From: Nematostella vectensis | Lineage: Eukaryota > Cnidaria > Anthozoa > Actiniaria > Edwardsiidae | Direction: 5' to 3' | Assembly (NCBI RefSeq): GCF_932526225.1 | Contig: NC_064039.1 | Location: 1-64,000 of the forward strand | DNA length: 64,000 nt | Shown here: positions 1 through 12,200 of the stretch, piece after piece | How positions within the stretch are numbered: the stretch's first letter is position 1 | Layout of the letters: each line of letters starts with the position of its first letter | Notes under the pieces: generated by a model | Told to the model about the DNA's origin: nothing | What the model saw: the letters and a program-made list of their open reading frames with translations, nothing else | Databases searched by the model: none | Made by a program: the position numbers and the translations under genes

Positions 1-668
1 GCACATGGACCTGATAAGCTGTTTTACACAATAATGCAATTATTATTACCAGGGAAGTTATAACATACACCAAGAGATTTTGTATATTTTTATCCTCGAT
101 TAGTTTATAAATGCAAAGTTTAATTGATTCATATAGATAAATTCTTACAGACATAGTTTGTATCTCGTAATAGGGAAACAGTTTAATTTATTGATATTGA
201 TTTAATATTTTAACATCAATCAAATATAATTATTATATATGTTGATTTTTTTATACACCATTTTTGCATTAAATTATTATAACTACACAGACTGACACTG
301 TCTTTGCAATATTAGCGGAGCTCCATGGATAAAGAAATATAGTATATCTATGCGACTTGGTTTTGTGGCCATCGCGCGGGTACCCTGTGGTGTCACAATC
401 CATCCATCCCCATGTCCATCCATCCATCCCAGTCAATCATGCAACTCCCAGGCCCCATTAGGTCTCTTATGCTTTTACCTGTTTTTTACCGCCTCACGTT
501 TAGTGCTTCAAAGTTCGTTTGTTCACAGAAAAAAAGGTAGCTAGAAAATAATATTCAATGAGAAAATATACGGATGGGCTTATTCTGGTCGAGGGAACCG
601 TTTTGCCTGAAGTAACTGAGAAGCCTATGTCAGAGCCGATAGTTAAATCCACCCTCTAATAGGGGAAT

Positions 669-970
669 CCAGGCCCGTACCCAGGGGGTGCAGGGCGAAC
701 GCATCCCCCCCCCACAACGCCCAACAAAAGTCAACTTTTTGTTCTAAATAGACGTGTTATTTGTAGAAAAAAACTAAAAATCATTAGCCAGAACATTCTG
801 GTATGTAGCCAGATCCGACAATAAACGTCCCGTGGAGATCCTGCAAAGATATGCTGCAAAGGCATAAAAAATCCCTTTTTGTCCTTCCGGAAAAATTAGG
901 TCCGCTTTTTCGGAATTCGCACCCCCACCCCTACCCCACCCCCCCAAGAAAAATCCTGGTTCGGGCCTGG
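669..970. mobile_element. MITE-like element, copy 1
   Basis: Terminal inverted repeats of about 17 bp: the left end reads CCAGGCCCGTACCCAGG and the right end is its near reverse complement (ATCCTGGTTCGGGCCTGG). A second copy in the same orientation lies at 16715-17037 and shares internal blocks such as AAACGTCCCGTGGAGAT. At about 300 bp and with no coding capacity, this looks like a non-autonomous DNA transposon. The family is not identified. Confidence 0.7.
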
Positions 971-1514
971 AATCCCTCCCGTCGCGTTCTTCAATTGTAG
1001 CAGCAGAGGACTATAGAGAGACTCTACATTACTATTCTCATCAAGATGTAACGTAGCAAATCTAACCGTAGCAAATTACGTAGCAAATCAAAACAGGAAG
1101 GTAATGTTATTAAGTATATTATTATTTAACAAGAGAAATTCTCATCGGCAACAAGAAAACACAAGTTCCGCAAGATAATCCGAATTCAATGTAAGATAAC
1201 GTTAAATGAACAGTTTACCGTTATATTTCTTATACTTGTCAAGTTTTTCGCTTCAAAATTAATGTGAAAATTGTCACCAAAACAAAACGTTTTCGGACCG
1301 TAGCCTATTCACACTGTCATTGATTCATCACAAACTTCCACAGTGTCTCTCGCTGGAGTTTGGTCTTCGTAGGGGTTGGGGGGAATGGGATGGGAACAAA
1401 ACCCTAGTGTTAGTGGCAAATAAACCTGGCTCCGCTTTTAGGCAGTGCCTAAATCTATATATTAACACCTTTTAAATATTAACAACACTTGAATATATGA
1501 AATAGATTAAAGAA

Positions 1515-1785
1515 AGACTGTTCCCCACGGTACTTATCTATATGTTCCCCCCAGTGCTATATGTTCCACGCAATGCTTTAGTGTTTCCCACAGTGCTTTA
1601 GCTAAATGTTTCTACTGGTCTTTATCTATATGTTCCCCTCGGTGCTTTATTTTTATGAGCCCCACGGTGCTTTATCTATATGTTCCCCCAAGTGCTATAT
1701 GTTCCACACGGGTCTTTAGCTATATGTTCCCCTCGGTGCTTTATCTATATGCTCCCCACGGTGCTTATCTATATATAGTGAATAG
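1515..1785. repeat. Irregular tandem repeat, about 25-35 bp
   Basis: Degenerate units built on a core like CTATATGTTCCCC followed by AGTGCTTTA or CGGTGCTTTA recur about nine times with variable spacing. The array ends just before the acceptor of the exon at 1818. Confidence 0.6.
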
Positions 1786-1817
1786 TGAATTTACCATAGG
1801 GGGTTTTATTTCTCCAG

Positions 1818-4800
1818 TCACACAGGCAACGTTCGAATCTTAGAAGTTAATCCGGATGGGAATTATGTCCGACTCTTCAACACATCTGCACATAGGGTAA
1901 GAGAGCGTCTTTAAGATTACCGTGTGTTACACCCGATATTTTCCACAACAGCGAAAAAATGTTATACATTTTAGTAATTTACCAGAATGTTTTAGATAAG
2001 AGGTACGAACCAAAAGCCCCAACAATTCTTTGCACGTTAATACAGTAAGTATTAAACCTTATTTTTGAGTAATGGTTCCAATACTGTTGACAAAGATAGT
2101 GATACAGCAACCGTATTGGTGTAAATGGCCAATAACTGGTTGATTTTTTTATTTAATTTGCCTAACATTACCATTAACTACTGGTGTCGTTGTTCCAGGA
2201 TGAGGAGATCGGTGGTTACATGATTCAACAGAATGTCGCTGGACGACCAGTGACCGTGTTCCGATTCCCTCCACGCACTCGCCTCAAGGCGCTTTCACAC
2301 ACCACGGTAAGACACGTGTGAGACGCTTGTAAGATACAGGCTGTGTCCCGTGCGAGTCACGACACGCCTATATCAACATGCTTGTCACGACACGCCTATA
2401 TCAACATGCGAGTCACGACACGCCTATATCAACATGCGAGTCACGGCACGCCTATATCAACATGCGAGTCACGACACGCCTATATCAACATGCGAGTCAC
2501 GGCACGCCTATATCAACATGCGAGTCACGACACGCCTATATCAACATGCGAGTCACGGCTGTATTACTTGTGAGGAATTTATATCACGCGCTCCAATTCC
2601 AATTGTCCCGACTCAAGGCGTTATATCCTCACATGGTAAGACACAATGCAAGTGGCGCCCAAACAAACACTTATCTACCTATCTTGCCTTGGACAGGCGG
2701 GCCCAGAGATAGACTTTGAATATGCTCCTAACCCTCGCCCTCGCCCTAACCCTCGCCCTCACTGATGCCCCGCCCTATTAAGCACACCACGCTGGTTAAG
2801 CATACAGCCCTCGAAGTATTATTATTTTTATTATTTTTCTTTTTAGAAATACACACATTACAATGTCGACAACCTTCTTTCTTACTCAAGTACGTGTAGG
2901 CGAAAACTGGCATTATCTTTTTTTTTTTTTTTTTTTTTTTACTTTTGTTTTCAGGTTTGGTCGGCAGGCAGTCTTTCAAGGCATAACCCGCCATCAGATT
3001 TCCTGTGGAAAGAGCAGCACAAGTGGGGGACTGGACCCGAATGCACAACGATCCTCTGTAAACCAAATGGCCAAGTAAGTGACATAGCGTCTCATCTTAA
3101 CAAAATGATGAAGTTACATGGCGTCTCATGTTAACAAAATGACCAAGTAAGTGACATGGCGTCTTGTATAAACCTCTTGGCCATGTGAATAACATGGTGT
3201 CTTATGTAAACCTAATGGCCAAGTAAATAGCATAGTATAGCTTATGCAATTTGCTGTTGTTCGAAATGCCTTGTTTTTGCCCATAGGCCATGGCGTGGAC
3301 TACTGCTGCATTCCCGTTTGGTGTGCCAAACCAGATCCCAACGCGCGACACAGGGCCTACTAGCCCGCGGGATTCGGGAGAGCAGTTGAACAATGAAAAC
3401 ACAGGACCCATGTCACCTCGGTAGGTGTGAATAGTAGCGTTGCATACAGGATAATAGGGCGGATGTGTTAGCCTTCTATCATATACCAAACGAAAGGTGT
3501 TACCCTTCTATCATGTACCAACCAAAAGGTGTTACCCTTCTACCATGTACCAACTAAAAGGTGTTACCCTTCTATCATGTGCCAACCAAAAGGTGTTACC
3601 CTTCTACAATGTACCAACCAAAAGGTGTTACCCTTCTACCATGTACCAACTAAGAGGTGTTAACCTTCTACCATGTACCAACCAAAAGGTGTTACCCTTC
3701 TATCATGTACCAACTGAAAGGTGTTACCCTTCTATTATGTACCAACCAAAAGGTGTTACCCTTCTATCATGTACCAACCAAAAGGTGTTACCCTTCTATC
3801 ATGTACCAACTAAAAGGTGTTACCCTTCTATCATGTACCAACCAAAAGGTGTTACCCTTCTACCATGTACCAACCAAAAGATGTTACCCTTCTATCATGT
3901 ACCAACCAAAAGGTGTTACCCTTCTATCATGTACCAAACAAAAGGTGTTACCCTTCTATCGTGTACCAACTAAAAGATGTTACCCTTCTATCATGTACCA
4001 ACCAAAAGGTGTTACCCTTCTATCATGTACCAACCAAAAGGTGTTACTCTTCTATCATGTACCAACTGAAAGGTGTTATCCTTCTACCATGTACCAACCA
4101 AAAGGTGTTACCCTTCTATCATGTACCAACCAAAAGGTGTTACCCTTCTATCATGTACCAACCAAAAGGTGTTACCCTTCTACCATGTACCAACTAAAAG
4201 GTGTTACCCTTCTATCATGTACCAACCAAAAGGTGTTACCCTTCTACCATGTACCAACCAAAAGGTGTTACCCTTCTACCATGTACCAATTAAGAGGTGT
4301 TAACCTTCTACCATGTACCAACCAAAAGGTGTTACCCTTCTATCATGTACCAATCAAAAGGTGTTTGCCTGTATAATTAAGTCTATTCAAGTATGTAAAC
4401 AAAAGGAAACATCTAACTAAATATCAACTAAAAGGTGTTATCCTGCTATCATGTACCAACCAAAAGGTGTTTGCCTGTCTAATCAAGTCGATTCAATTAT
4501 GTAAACAAAAGGAAGCATCTAACTCCCTGTCCATGTTCAGGTATAAGACCCCAGAGCCGATCCCTCGGGAGATAGAGGGCAAACCTTTCTCACGTCCACC
4601 GACTGACCCCCTCCACCCCCACAGCGTTCAATCTCGGGTCAAGGCGGGTGGCCATGATGGCATGACAGTTAACCCACAGTCGAGGTCACAGACAACCAGG
4701 CCGGACCCTGCCGGGGCTACGCGGACGGGGGGAGCCCCCCTCAGGAGATATGCTGGCACATCCTTGCCTAATGATAAGGTAATCTATCTGATCACGTGGT

Positions 4801-5348
4801 TATTGTCCCTCCTCGTTTTCCCTCTGGGTAATCTATTCAATGGTAGGCAATCAGAACTTTAAAAGACGCTTTCTAATCTGCTTCCCTTAATGGAGGGTTG
4901 CCATTTGTTTTCCGGATATAATTGTATCGTATATCTAAAGAATGAAAGAGAATTCGTCAAAAGTTTGGTTGTGTTTCAAAAGAACATTGGCGTTGCATGA
5001 TTTCATGTATTTAAGTGTTTATTTTATATGCATAGGGATTTGCAAAGTAGACCAAACTTTCACCAGACTAATTGGTCTCTCCAAAGATCTGTGCCATTCT
5101 GTGCCATCACAGCTCGCATCAGCTGTAGCGTTATTTCTAGCCTGCCTTCTCGGGGCTTAGTCTCGTTTTATTTGTCATTCAAGGATTCCAGTTCTAAGCA
5201 GACACATGGTGGTACTATACGAGTTGTACCCGCCACGAATTTTAGCTCTCCGTCCAAACAACACCAAGACCGACTGGCCAACCTCAGTGCAAACCACAAG
5301 GTGGACTTCTCCCCTCCTGCACCAAGACCTTACGTGGCAACGCGATAG
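1818..5348 (+). CDS. Lamin-tail-domain protein, 3' part (6 exons)
   Basis: Exons are 1818-1896, 2199-2306, 2955-3074, 3287-3420, 4541-4778 and 5184-5348 (stop TAG). All have AG/GT borders and compatible phases, giving about 280 residues. The first four exons encode an Ig-like lamin tail domain, recognised from [19 protein letters not shown], then [13 protein letters not shown], then VWSAGS and [18 protein letters not shown], which match the order and spacing of the lamin LTD (compare the HSPPTDLVWK region of lamins). The rest is a low-complexity Pro/Ser/Thr/Arg tail ending in PRPYVATR. There is no C-terminal CaaX box, so this is unlikely to be a prenylated B-type lamin. An LMNTD1-like protein or a cytoplasmic LTD protein is more likely. 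The coiled-coil rod, if any, would be upstream of 1818. The first exon begins in mid-codon. The last exon was chosen because it alone continues in phase after 4778. Confidence 0.85.
2343..2565. repeat. 28-bp tandem array in lamin-tail intron
   Basis: About eight copies of a 28-bp unit containing GAGTCACGACACGCCTATAT. It sits between the true donor at 2307 and a degenerate second copy of that exon edge near 2612-2646. The array reads open in several frames because 28 is not a multiple of 3 and the unit lacks stops; it is intronic, not coding. Confidence 0.9.
3075..3240 (+). repeat. Degenerate copies of an exon end plus donor
   Basis: The exon end and donor at 3060-3085 (AATGGCCAA then GTAAGTGACAT) are followed by three or four diverged copies about 36-40 bp apart. 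They include ATGACCAAGTAAGTGACATG near 3139 and ATGGCCAAGTAAATAGCATA near 3215. This is a short tandem duplication carrying the 5' splice site. Confidence 0.75.
3440..4375. repeat. 32-bp tandem array in lamin-tail intron
   Basis: About 27-29 copies of a 32-bp unit with core GGTGTTACCCTTCTATCATG followed by TACCAACCAAAA. Variants alternate TATCATG and TACCATG, and ACCAACC and ACCAACT. A longer trailing unit with TGTAAACAAAAGGAA occurs twice (about 4363-4430 and 4470-4520), the second running up to the acceptor of the exon at 4541. The long open frames over this array come from the repeat. Confidence 0.95.
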
Positions 5349-6118
5349 AGGTACTGCCGAAAGAAAAGGGACTGGGATATAAAACATGGCGGGAAGTAAT
5401 TTTGTGAATTTTAGCGCCCTTTATTTTCTTTTGGGATTGTAGACGTCCGCCCTGGATCATGCACTCTAGCAAGCTTCTGACCGACTTTTGGCTACTTTTG
5501 TTATAGCCCAACGCCGATCGATGAATTGTAAATAGTGTGTAGTTGTGAAATGATGAATCGCAAGGAAACGTGGCACCAAAGTATCACTCGACGTGAAAAA
5601 GGCCTTAACTGATAGATAGCTAGGCGAGGTGTTAGACTCCATGCAAATCAATGTTTTATAGAAAGTCATTATTCATACATTTTTTTGTTAAATGCGACCT
5701 CCATACATAGAATAATCAATTTTCAAAATTTTCAGAAATTAATATTGTGTTTCTTAAAATCCAGTCTACTTGTGTAAAGTCATCAGACCTCCCAGATTGT
5801 ATGCATATTTTATTGTAATCAAGAAATGTAACATAAGGTTTTGGTCATGCGAAATTTGAACCTTGTATTGATTTAAACACATTTGACATTTGTCGTCAAT
5901 TTAGATCCAATTTTGCACAAATTGTTGTGTTTGTTTTCTTTCTTTTCGTATTTATATACCTTTTGTTTGCTTCCAACCTTCTTGTTGAGTCGTCACATTA
6001 AGGGGAGGGAGGTGTGAGGTGGGGTGGTGTGGGGAGGGGAGTGGAGTGGTCATGAAGAGACCGCATAGTGGTCTGATATACAGCCTGTAAGGACCCACAA
6101 TGCCACTTGCCTTTCTGG
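5349..6118. other. Intergenic, convergent gene ends
   Basis: Lies between the stop of the lamin-tail gene (+) and the end of the astacin gene (-), so it should hold both 3' UTRs. It contains a purine/GT-rich strand at about 6000-6050 (GGGAGGGAGGTGTGAGGTGG and similar). I see no other gene. Confidence 0.5.
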
Positions 6119-6124
6119 TTTATT
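6119..6124 (-). terminator. Poly(A) signal of the astacin gene
   Basis: AATAAA on the minus strand, 78 bp past the astacin stop codon. A second AATAAA-like motif lies nearer the stop, around 6169-6175, and either could be used. Confidence 0.45.
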
Positions 6125-6201
6125 CATTGCCACATGAAAATGGACAGTTTTGTAACTTTTATCCCCCTTTTATTTTACTACATGTTTCGCGGGCGAAGAT
6201 C

Positions 6202-9200
6202 CTAAGCGGCACAGCCATAGAGCTCCATGCGCAGACATGGATAAGTTGAGTCGACCACGTGCAGACGTACATAGCGAGCTTTGACTGGCTCGAACTTGTT
6301 GATAGCTGGCGTGAAAAAGTCGCAGCCACCATCGAACACCTGTTGACAATAGGGGAAGCTCTTAGACGCCAGCAAGGGCGGTGGATTTGTGAGATTGACG
6401 GTAGCAGAATTTCCGTAATTGCTCGAATTTCACATCAAACACTTGTTGACAATAGGGAAAGCTCTTAGACCCCAGCAAGGGCGGGGTATTTGTGAAATTA
6501 ACGGTAGCAGAAGTCCCGTCGGACCTCCGGAAGTAAACTGGTGATAATGCGGCTTTAAGACATTTCACCTATCTCCGCGGTTGTCCCGGTTGAATACACA
6601 CCTTATCTTGGCCGTTTTCCTGGTAAAACTGGTACGCCGAGTTGTCCATGCTGAAAGCAAGCTTGTACTTCGTTACCACCTCGTGAGAGTCGTCTCGGCC
6701 TACTCGTAAATAATACAAAGCAGATTAGAAAGATGACGTCAGTATCGTACAATAGACAGCAATGGTGGAAGCACGGGTGGCCTAGTGTGTTAGCGCGTCG
6801 GCCTCTCACCGCTGTGGCCCAGGTTCGAATCCTGGCTCAAACTGGGGATTTTTTCCTGGTTCCTGCCTCGAGTCGAATTTGTCACAAGTGAGTTGAAGTT
6901 ATTCTCCCGTGTTTCCAGTCTTCTCGGATAAGGACACTAAACCGGAGGTCCCGTCTCTTCAAGCTGCACTACATTAATCTGAACCGAAGGGACGTAAAAG
7001 AACCACTGGGGGACGCAATAAACCCTCTGGCAGTGACCACCCCCAGTGACAGTGCTTAAAAAAACCCAGCCAATAATCCTCAAATGTGAGGGGTAGGCTG
7101 TAATTGGTAAATCGTAAATCGTAAAATGGTAATAACAATAATGAGTAATGTCGAATTAATTGGAGGTTTGTATTTGGAAGAAGTATTGAGGTACTGATTG
7201 TAATGACATTGTTCATAAAGATGTCAATCTTGGTGAAGATGATAATGTGAATGATGACGATGATGATTGTGGTGGTGGTGGTGGTGGTGGTGCTATATTC
7301 GTATAAGCTGTACGTACCCTGTGTGGCGATAGCGCCCACTCGCTTCACCTTGCCTAGGTCGACGCCTACAAACACATCTCCCTTGCGGTCGGACGCGCAC
7401 CACGCGCCTATTCGCTTGGTGCTCTGCGTATCCTCCTGGTACAACCGAGCGTTCTCCGCACCCGCGCTCCAGTCACCTTTACAAGAACCCAGAATAATTA
7501 TCGATAAAAATATTAGGTCAGAAAAGGCAACTGAATAATCGCGCTGTTACACCACCGTTATTAAAATGTTTATCATATCAGTATTAACCGGATAGGGCGT
7601 GTTATCTATTCAAAGGGGAATATTCAGTACTAATCGGGAAAGGTTTGTTATTTGAAGGGCAAGATTCAGTACTTACTGGATAGGGCGTGTTATTTGAAGG
7701 GCAAGATTGAGTACTTACTTGATAGGGCGTGTTATTTAAAGGGCAAGATTGAGTACTTACTTGATAGGGCGTGTTATTTAAAGGGCAAGATTGAGTACTT
7801 ACCGGATAGGGCGTGTTATTTAAAGGGCAAGATTGAGTACTTACTTGATAGGGCGTGTTATTTAAAGGGCAAGATTCAGTACTTACTGGATAGGGCGTGT
7901 TATTTAAAGGGCAAGATTCAGTACTTACTGGATAGGGCGTGTTATTTAAAGGGCAATATTGAGTACTTACTTGATAGGGCGTGTTATTTAAAGGGCAAGA
8001 TTCAGTACTTACCGGATAGGGCGTGTTATTTAAAGGGAAAGATTGAGTGCTTACTTGATAGGGCGTGTCATTTAAAGGGCAAGATTCAGTACTTACTTGA
8101 TAGGGCGTGTTATTTAAAGGGCAAGATTCAGTACTTTCCGGATAGGGCGTGTTATTTAAAGGGCAAGATTCAGTACTTACTGGATAGGGCGTGTTATTTA
8201 AAGGGCAAGATTGAGTACTTACTTGATAGGGCGTGTTATTTAAAGGGCAAGATTCAGTACTTACCGGATAGGGCGTGTTATTTAAAGGGCAAGATTGAGT
8301 ACTTACTTGATAGGGCGTGTTATTTAAAGGGCAAGATTGAGTACTTACTTGATAGGGCGTGTTATTTAAAGGGCAAGATTCAGTACTTACCGGATAGGGC
8401 GTGTTATTTAAAGGGCAAGATTGAGTACTTACTTGGTAGGGCGTGTTATTTAAAGGGCAAGATTCAGTACTTACCGGATAGGGCGTGTTATTTAAAGGGC
8501 AAGATTCAGTACTTACTGGATAGGGCGTGTTATTTAAAGGGCAAGATTCAGTACTTACTGGATAGGGCGTGTTATTTAAAGGGCAAGAATGAGTACTTAC
8601 TGGATAGGGCGTGTTATTTAAAGGGCAAGATTCAGTACTTACTGGATAGGGCGTGTTATTTAAAGGGCAAGATTCAGTACTTATTTGATAGGGCGTGTCA
8701 TTTAAAGGGCAAGATTCAGTACTTATTTGATAGGGCGTCTTATTTAAAGGGCAACATTCAGTACTTACTGGATAGGGCGTGTTATTTAAAGGGCAAGATT
8801 CAATACCTACCGGGAAAGAACTCAGTTGAAGCGAAGAAATTGCTGTCCGGAAGAGAGTAGTTACCAGGCCATCCGAGTCCCAACGGCTCTGAGCACGTTC
8901 CTTCAAAATAATGGTGTGGATACGAGGTAAAAAAAGTGCCGCTGAACCCCGCTAATTCTAACTTGTCCAACAACCCCGCTATCTCATCTTATGGATAGTG
9001 GTAATACAGTAGAACCTCATTAACTCGAAGTGTCGAGTGTCTGCTAGCGTATTTCCTCTTGTTTTTAGGCGTGACATAATTAGTTTAAGGGTCATGTTGC
9101 ATTACAAGGCATACTACGTGCCACCGGATGCGAGGGGGTATATTGCGTGACAAACAAGCCGTCATCACCTCTACCACGAAGCTCACCTTTTGGCTTGACT

Positions 9201-12200
9201 GGGTACGTGACAAACAAGTGTCACCGGATGTGAGGGGGTATATTGCGTGACAAACAAGCCGTCATCACCTGTACCACGAAGCTCACCTTGTGGCTTGACT
9301 GGGTACGTGACAAACAAGTGTCACTGGATGTTAGGGGGTATATTGCGTGACCACGAAGCTCACCTTGTGGCGTGACAGGGTACGTGTCACATTTGGTCCT
9401 GCAGCTTATGCGGCAGTTGAAATCGACCCAGGCAGAGGTGGCACACTGCTTGAAATGAGCCTTGTCAGGGCAGTCTCGAAACTTGTCCAAGCACTTCAGA
9501 CCTGAGCATTCAAAAACAAGTCAGCTTATCAGGGCCGTAGCAGGGGGTGGGGTACTGGTGCGCGTGCCCGCCAATATTAAAAATATATAAGAAATTGACC
9601 AGTTATGGCGTGGTTGTGCCCCCTCCCCCATGTTTCTTAACGTTTATGTATTGCCCCTTCCCCCAGGCTTACGTGGCCTGCTACGGCTCTGCTAATACAA
9701 TGATATAACTGGTCCAAGTACTCCAGAGCTGAGCATTCGAAAACAAGTCAGCCACCAAATGGTCTTTGGCGAGCACTTGCGAGCTTGCGAGCACCCCGTT
9801 TTTTATGCGAGACCGGGTATTTTTAGTTGTTGAATAAATCGAGCAGCGAGAACATCGAAAAATGCAATGCGAGCACGACGGAAAAAAATGCGCGAGCATG
9901 CAAGCGTAAGCCGAAAACTGCGAGCACATCGGGGGACCATTCGGGGGCCCTAGGCAATGACATTTTTTGTAGGAAACCCGCTCGCATCGGCTTATCTAGA
10001 ATAATTTCAGTATTTTGAATAACTGTTGGCAAGACGAAGATGATAAGAGACTAATAAATGCTGTTGGAAAATCATTCCAGTCCTTGGAGGCATAGTAGAT
10101 TAAAGACAAGGTTCTTGGGTACATATATATACATAATGTACGTACCTACGCCTGTCCTTGGAGGCATAGTAGATTAAAGACAAGGTTCTTGTGCACATAT
10201 ATATACATAATGTACGTACCTACGCCTGTCCTTGGGAGCATAGTAGATTAAAGACAAGGTTCTTGTGCACATATATATACATAATGTACGTACCTACGCC
10301 TGTCCTTGGGAGCATAGTAGATTAAAGACAAGGTTCTTGTGCACATATATATACATAATGTACGTACCTACGCCTGTCCTTGGGAGCATAGTAGATTAAA
10401 GACGAGGTTCTTGTGCACATATATATACATAATGTACGTACCTACGCCTGTCCTTGGAGGCATAGTAGATTAAAGACGAGTTTCTTGGGCACATATATAT
10501 ACATAATGTACGCACCTACGCCTGTCCTTGGGAGCATAGTAGATTAAAGACAAGGTTCTTGTGCACATATATATACATAATGTACGTACCTACGCCTGTC
10601 CTTGGGAGCATAGTAAATTAAAGACAAGGTTCTTGGGTACATATATATACATAATGTACGTACCTGACGCCTGTCCTTGGAGGCATAGTAGATTAAAGAC
10701 GAGTTTCTTGGGCACATATATATACATAATGTACGTACCTACGATTGTCCTTGGGAGCATAGTAGATTAAAGACAAGGTTCTTGGGTACATATATATACA
10801 TAATGTACGTACCTACTCCTGTCCTTGGAGGCATAGTAGGTACGGGCTTGGGCTCTGCGGATAAAATGGATTATATAGGAAGTAACGTTTGCACCTTTTA
10901 AAAGGTGAGTACAGCATAGGAATATTGCAAATAAAAAAGACAAAAAGTATTGGGGTGTGATTTAAAAGTAGCTATCAACAGTACTATCGTTTTTGATATA
11001 GTGCACAGGCAGACGAATGGGGGTAAAAATATAAATAGAAGACCGTACGTACTTGTGCACTGTGAGCAAAACTTGCATGAGAAAGGGCAGTACATTTTCA
11101 TGTTTTCTTTGTCGCTCTGACATTTGCCTTCTTTTGTCCACTGCATGCACTGGTGGTCGTAGTTCCTGCAGTGATCTAAGAAAAAAAACTTGTGATGAGC
11201 AAAACTGTGGTAGTCAATGTGGTAGCGCGGAATAAGCTAGCGTATGCATATAGTCAAGGTCTCCCACTCTCAACCGGCTTAGTAAAACATTATTCATAAC
11301 AAATAGCGCACTTAGATATAACAAGGACAACAGACTTTTAGTAATTGGAGAAGGGTCACTACTAAACTATCCTATTGTCATGGTCCTACCCGTTACACAA
11401 TGTCCGCATGTTTTGTAGCACCAATAGAACATATTGTCGGGCCGGCTCTCGCAGTAACCACTCTTTAAGAACTCAGAGCATCTGTCACTGCGATCAGTGC
11501 AGACCCCTCCTAAAAACGTCAGACAGGCAAAAATAAATCACAAAGAATTCACAGACCCTTAGACAAAAAAAGGGAAATGTAGAAAAAAATTAGATGCGTC
11601 TTCGAGATCAAAATCATTTTGTAGATTGATGAGATTCTTACCTGCCTCGGCATCTCGCTCCAATTCACCACGCGTCAGGGTAATAGGCTTTGACATCTCA
11701 ACAGGTGGTTGTCGTAGTTCGCGTGCTAAGAATATTTTAAAAACACCACACGAATCGCATAATTAGAATTGCGCGTATGTTATTTGATCATCGTCGCTAT
11801 ACTACTGCATATCTGTGTTCTTCGATACGTGTGACGACAGCGAAGATATCGGTATGGCATTTTGTCATGTGCACATGCTCTACATACCGGCACAGCTGTA
11901 CATACGGCGCGCCTGCAATGCATCATCGTCGCTAAGACCAATGTAGGGCAGTTTGCCGTTAAGGTCTCTGATTGGTTCAATGGTCGGTTTGCCGTTCTTG
12001 CTGAAAGCCGTCCAAGGGTAGTGCATGATTGAGCCGTAGTCATAAGGCACGTTATAGTCGATGACCTCAGTGCCCCATTTTCGCTTTTCGAAATTGTATT
12101 TCATACCTAACAAAAAAAATATGATTAGAACTCCAAAAGCACAAAGATAAAGTATTAGAACTGTGATAGACAAAGAGAACTATGAGGGAGAGGTGTTGAA

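Larger units (their letters stand above)
1..1817. other. Upstream flank or intron of lamin-tail gene
   Basis: AT-rich sequence in which I find no convincing exon. The first recognisable exon of the lamin-tail gene starts at 1818 in mid-codon, so at least one upstream exon lies here unrecognised or beyond the left edge of the window. The stretch holds a MITE-like element (669-970) and an irregular repeat (1515-1785), listed separately. Confidence 0.5.

Noticed and set aside
4779-4862. Retained-intron end of the lamin-tail protein (reading through the donor at 4779)
   Set aside because: The exon at 5184-5348 joins in phase with a good acceptor and continues the same Pro/Ser-rich composition, so splicing is the better model.
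6768-6843. tRNA gene
   Set aside because: Has A- and B-box-like sequence but poor acceptor-stem pairing and a long conserved non-tRNA body; better explained as a tRNA-derived SINE.
7602-8906. 434-codon (-) and 402-codon (+) open frames with 14-residue repeats
   Set aside because: Both come from the stop-free 42-bp intronic array. The true exon (8811-8900) uses a different frame, and the array starts exactly at its donor.
9005-9035. Tigger/pogo-type terminal repeat (CAGTAGAACCTCATTAACTC)
   Set aside because: Only one end is visible; no partner inverted repeat found nearby.
10081-11060. 74-bp array as another copied splice donor
   Set aside because: The minus strand of the unit has GTACGTAC like the ShK2 donor (GTACGTACGG), but flanking exon sequence is not shared and the array is more than 200 bp away; the match is palindromic and may be chance.
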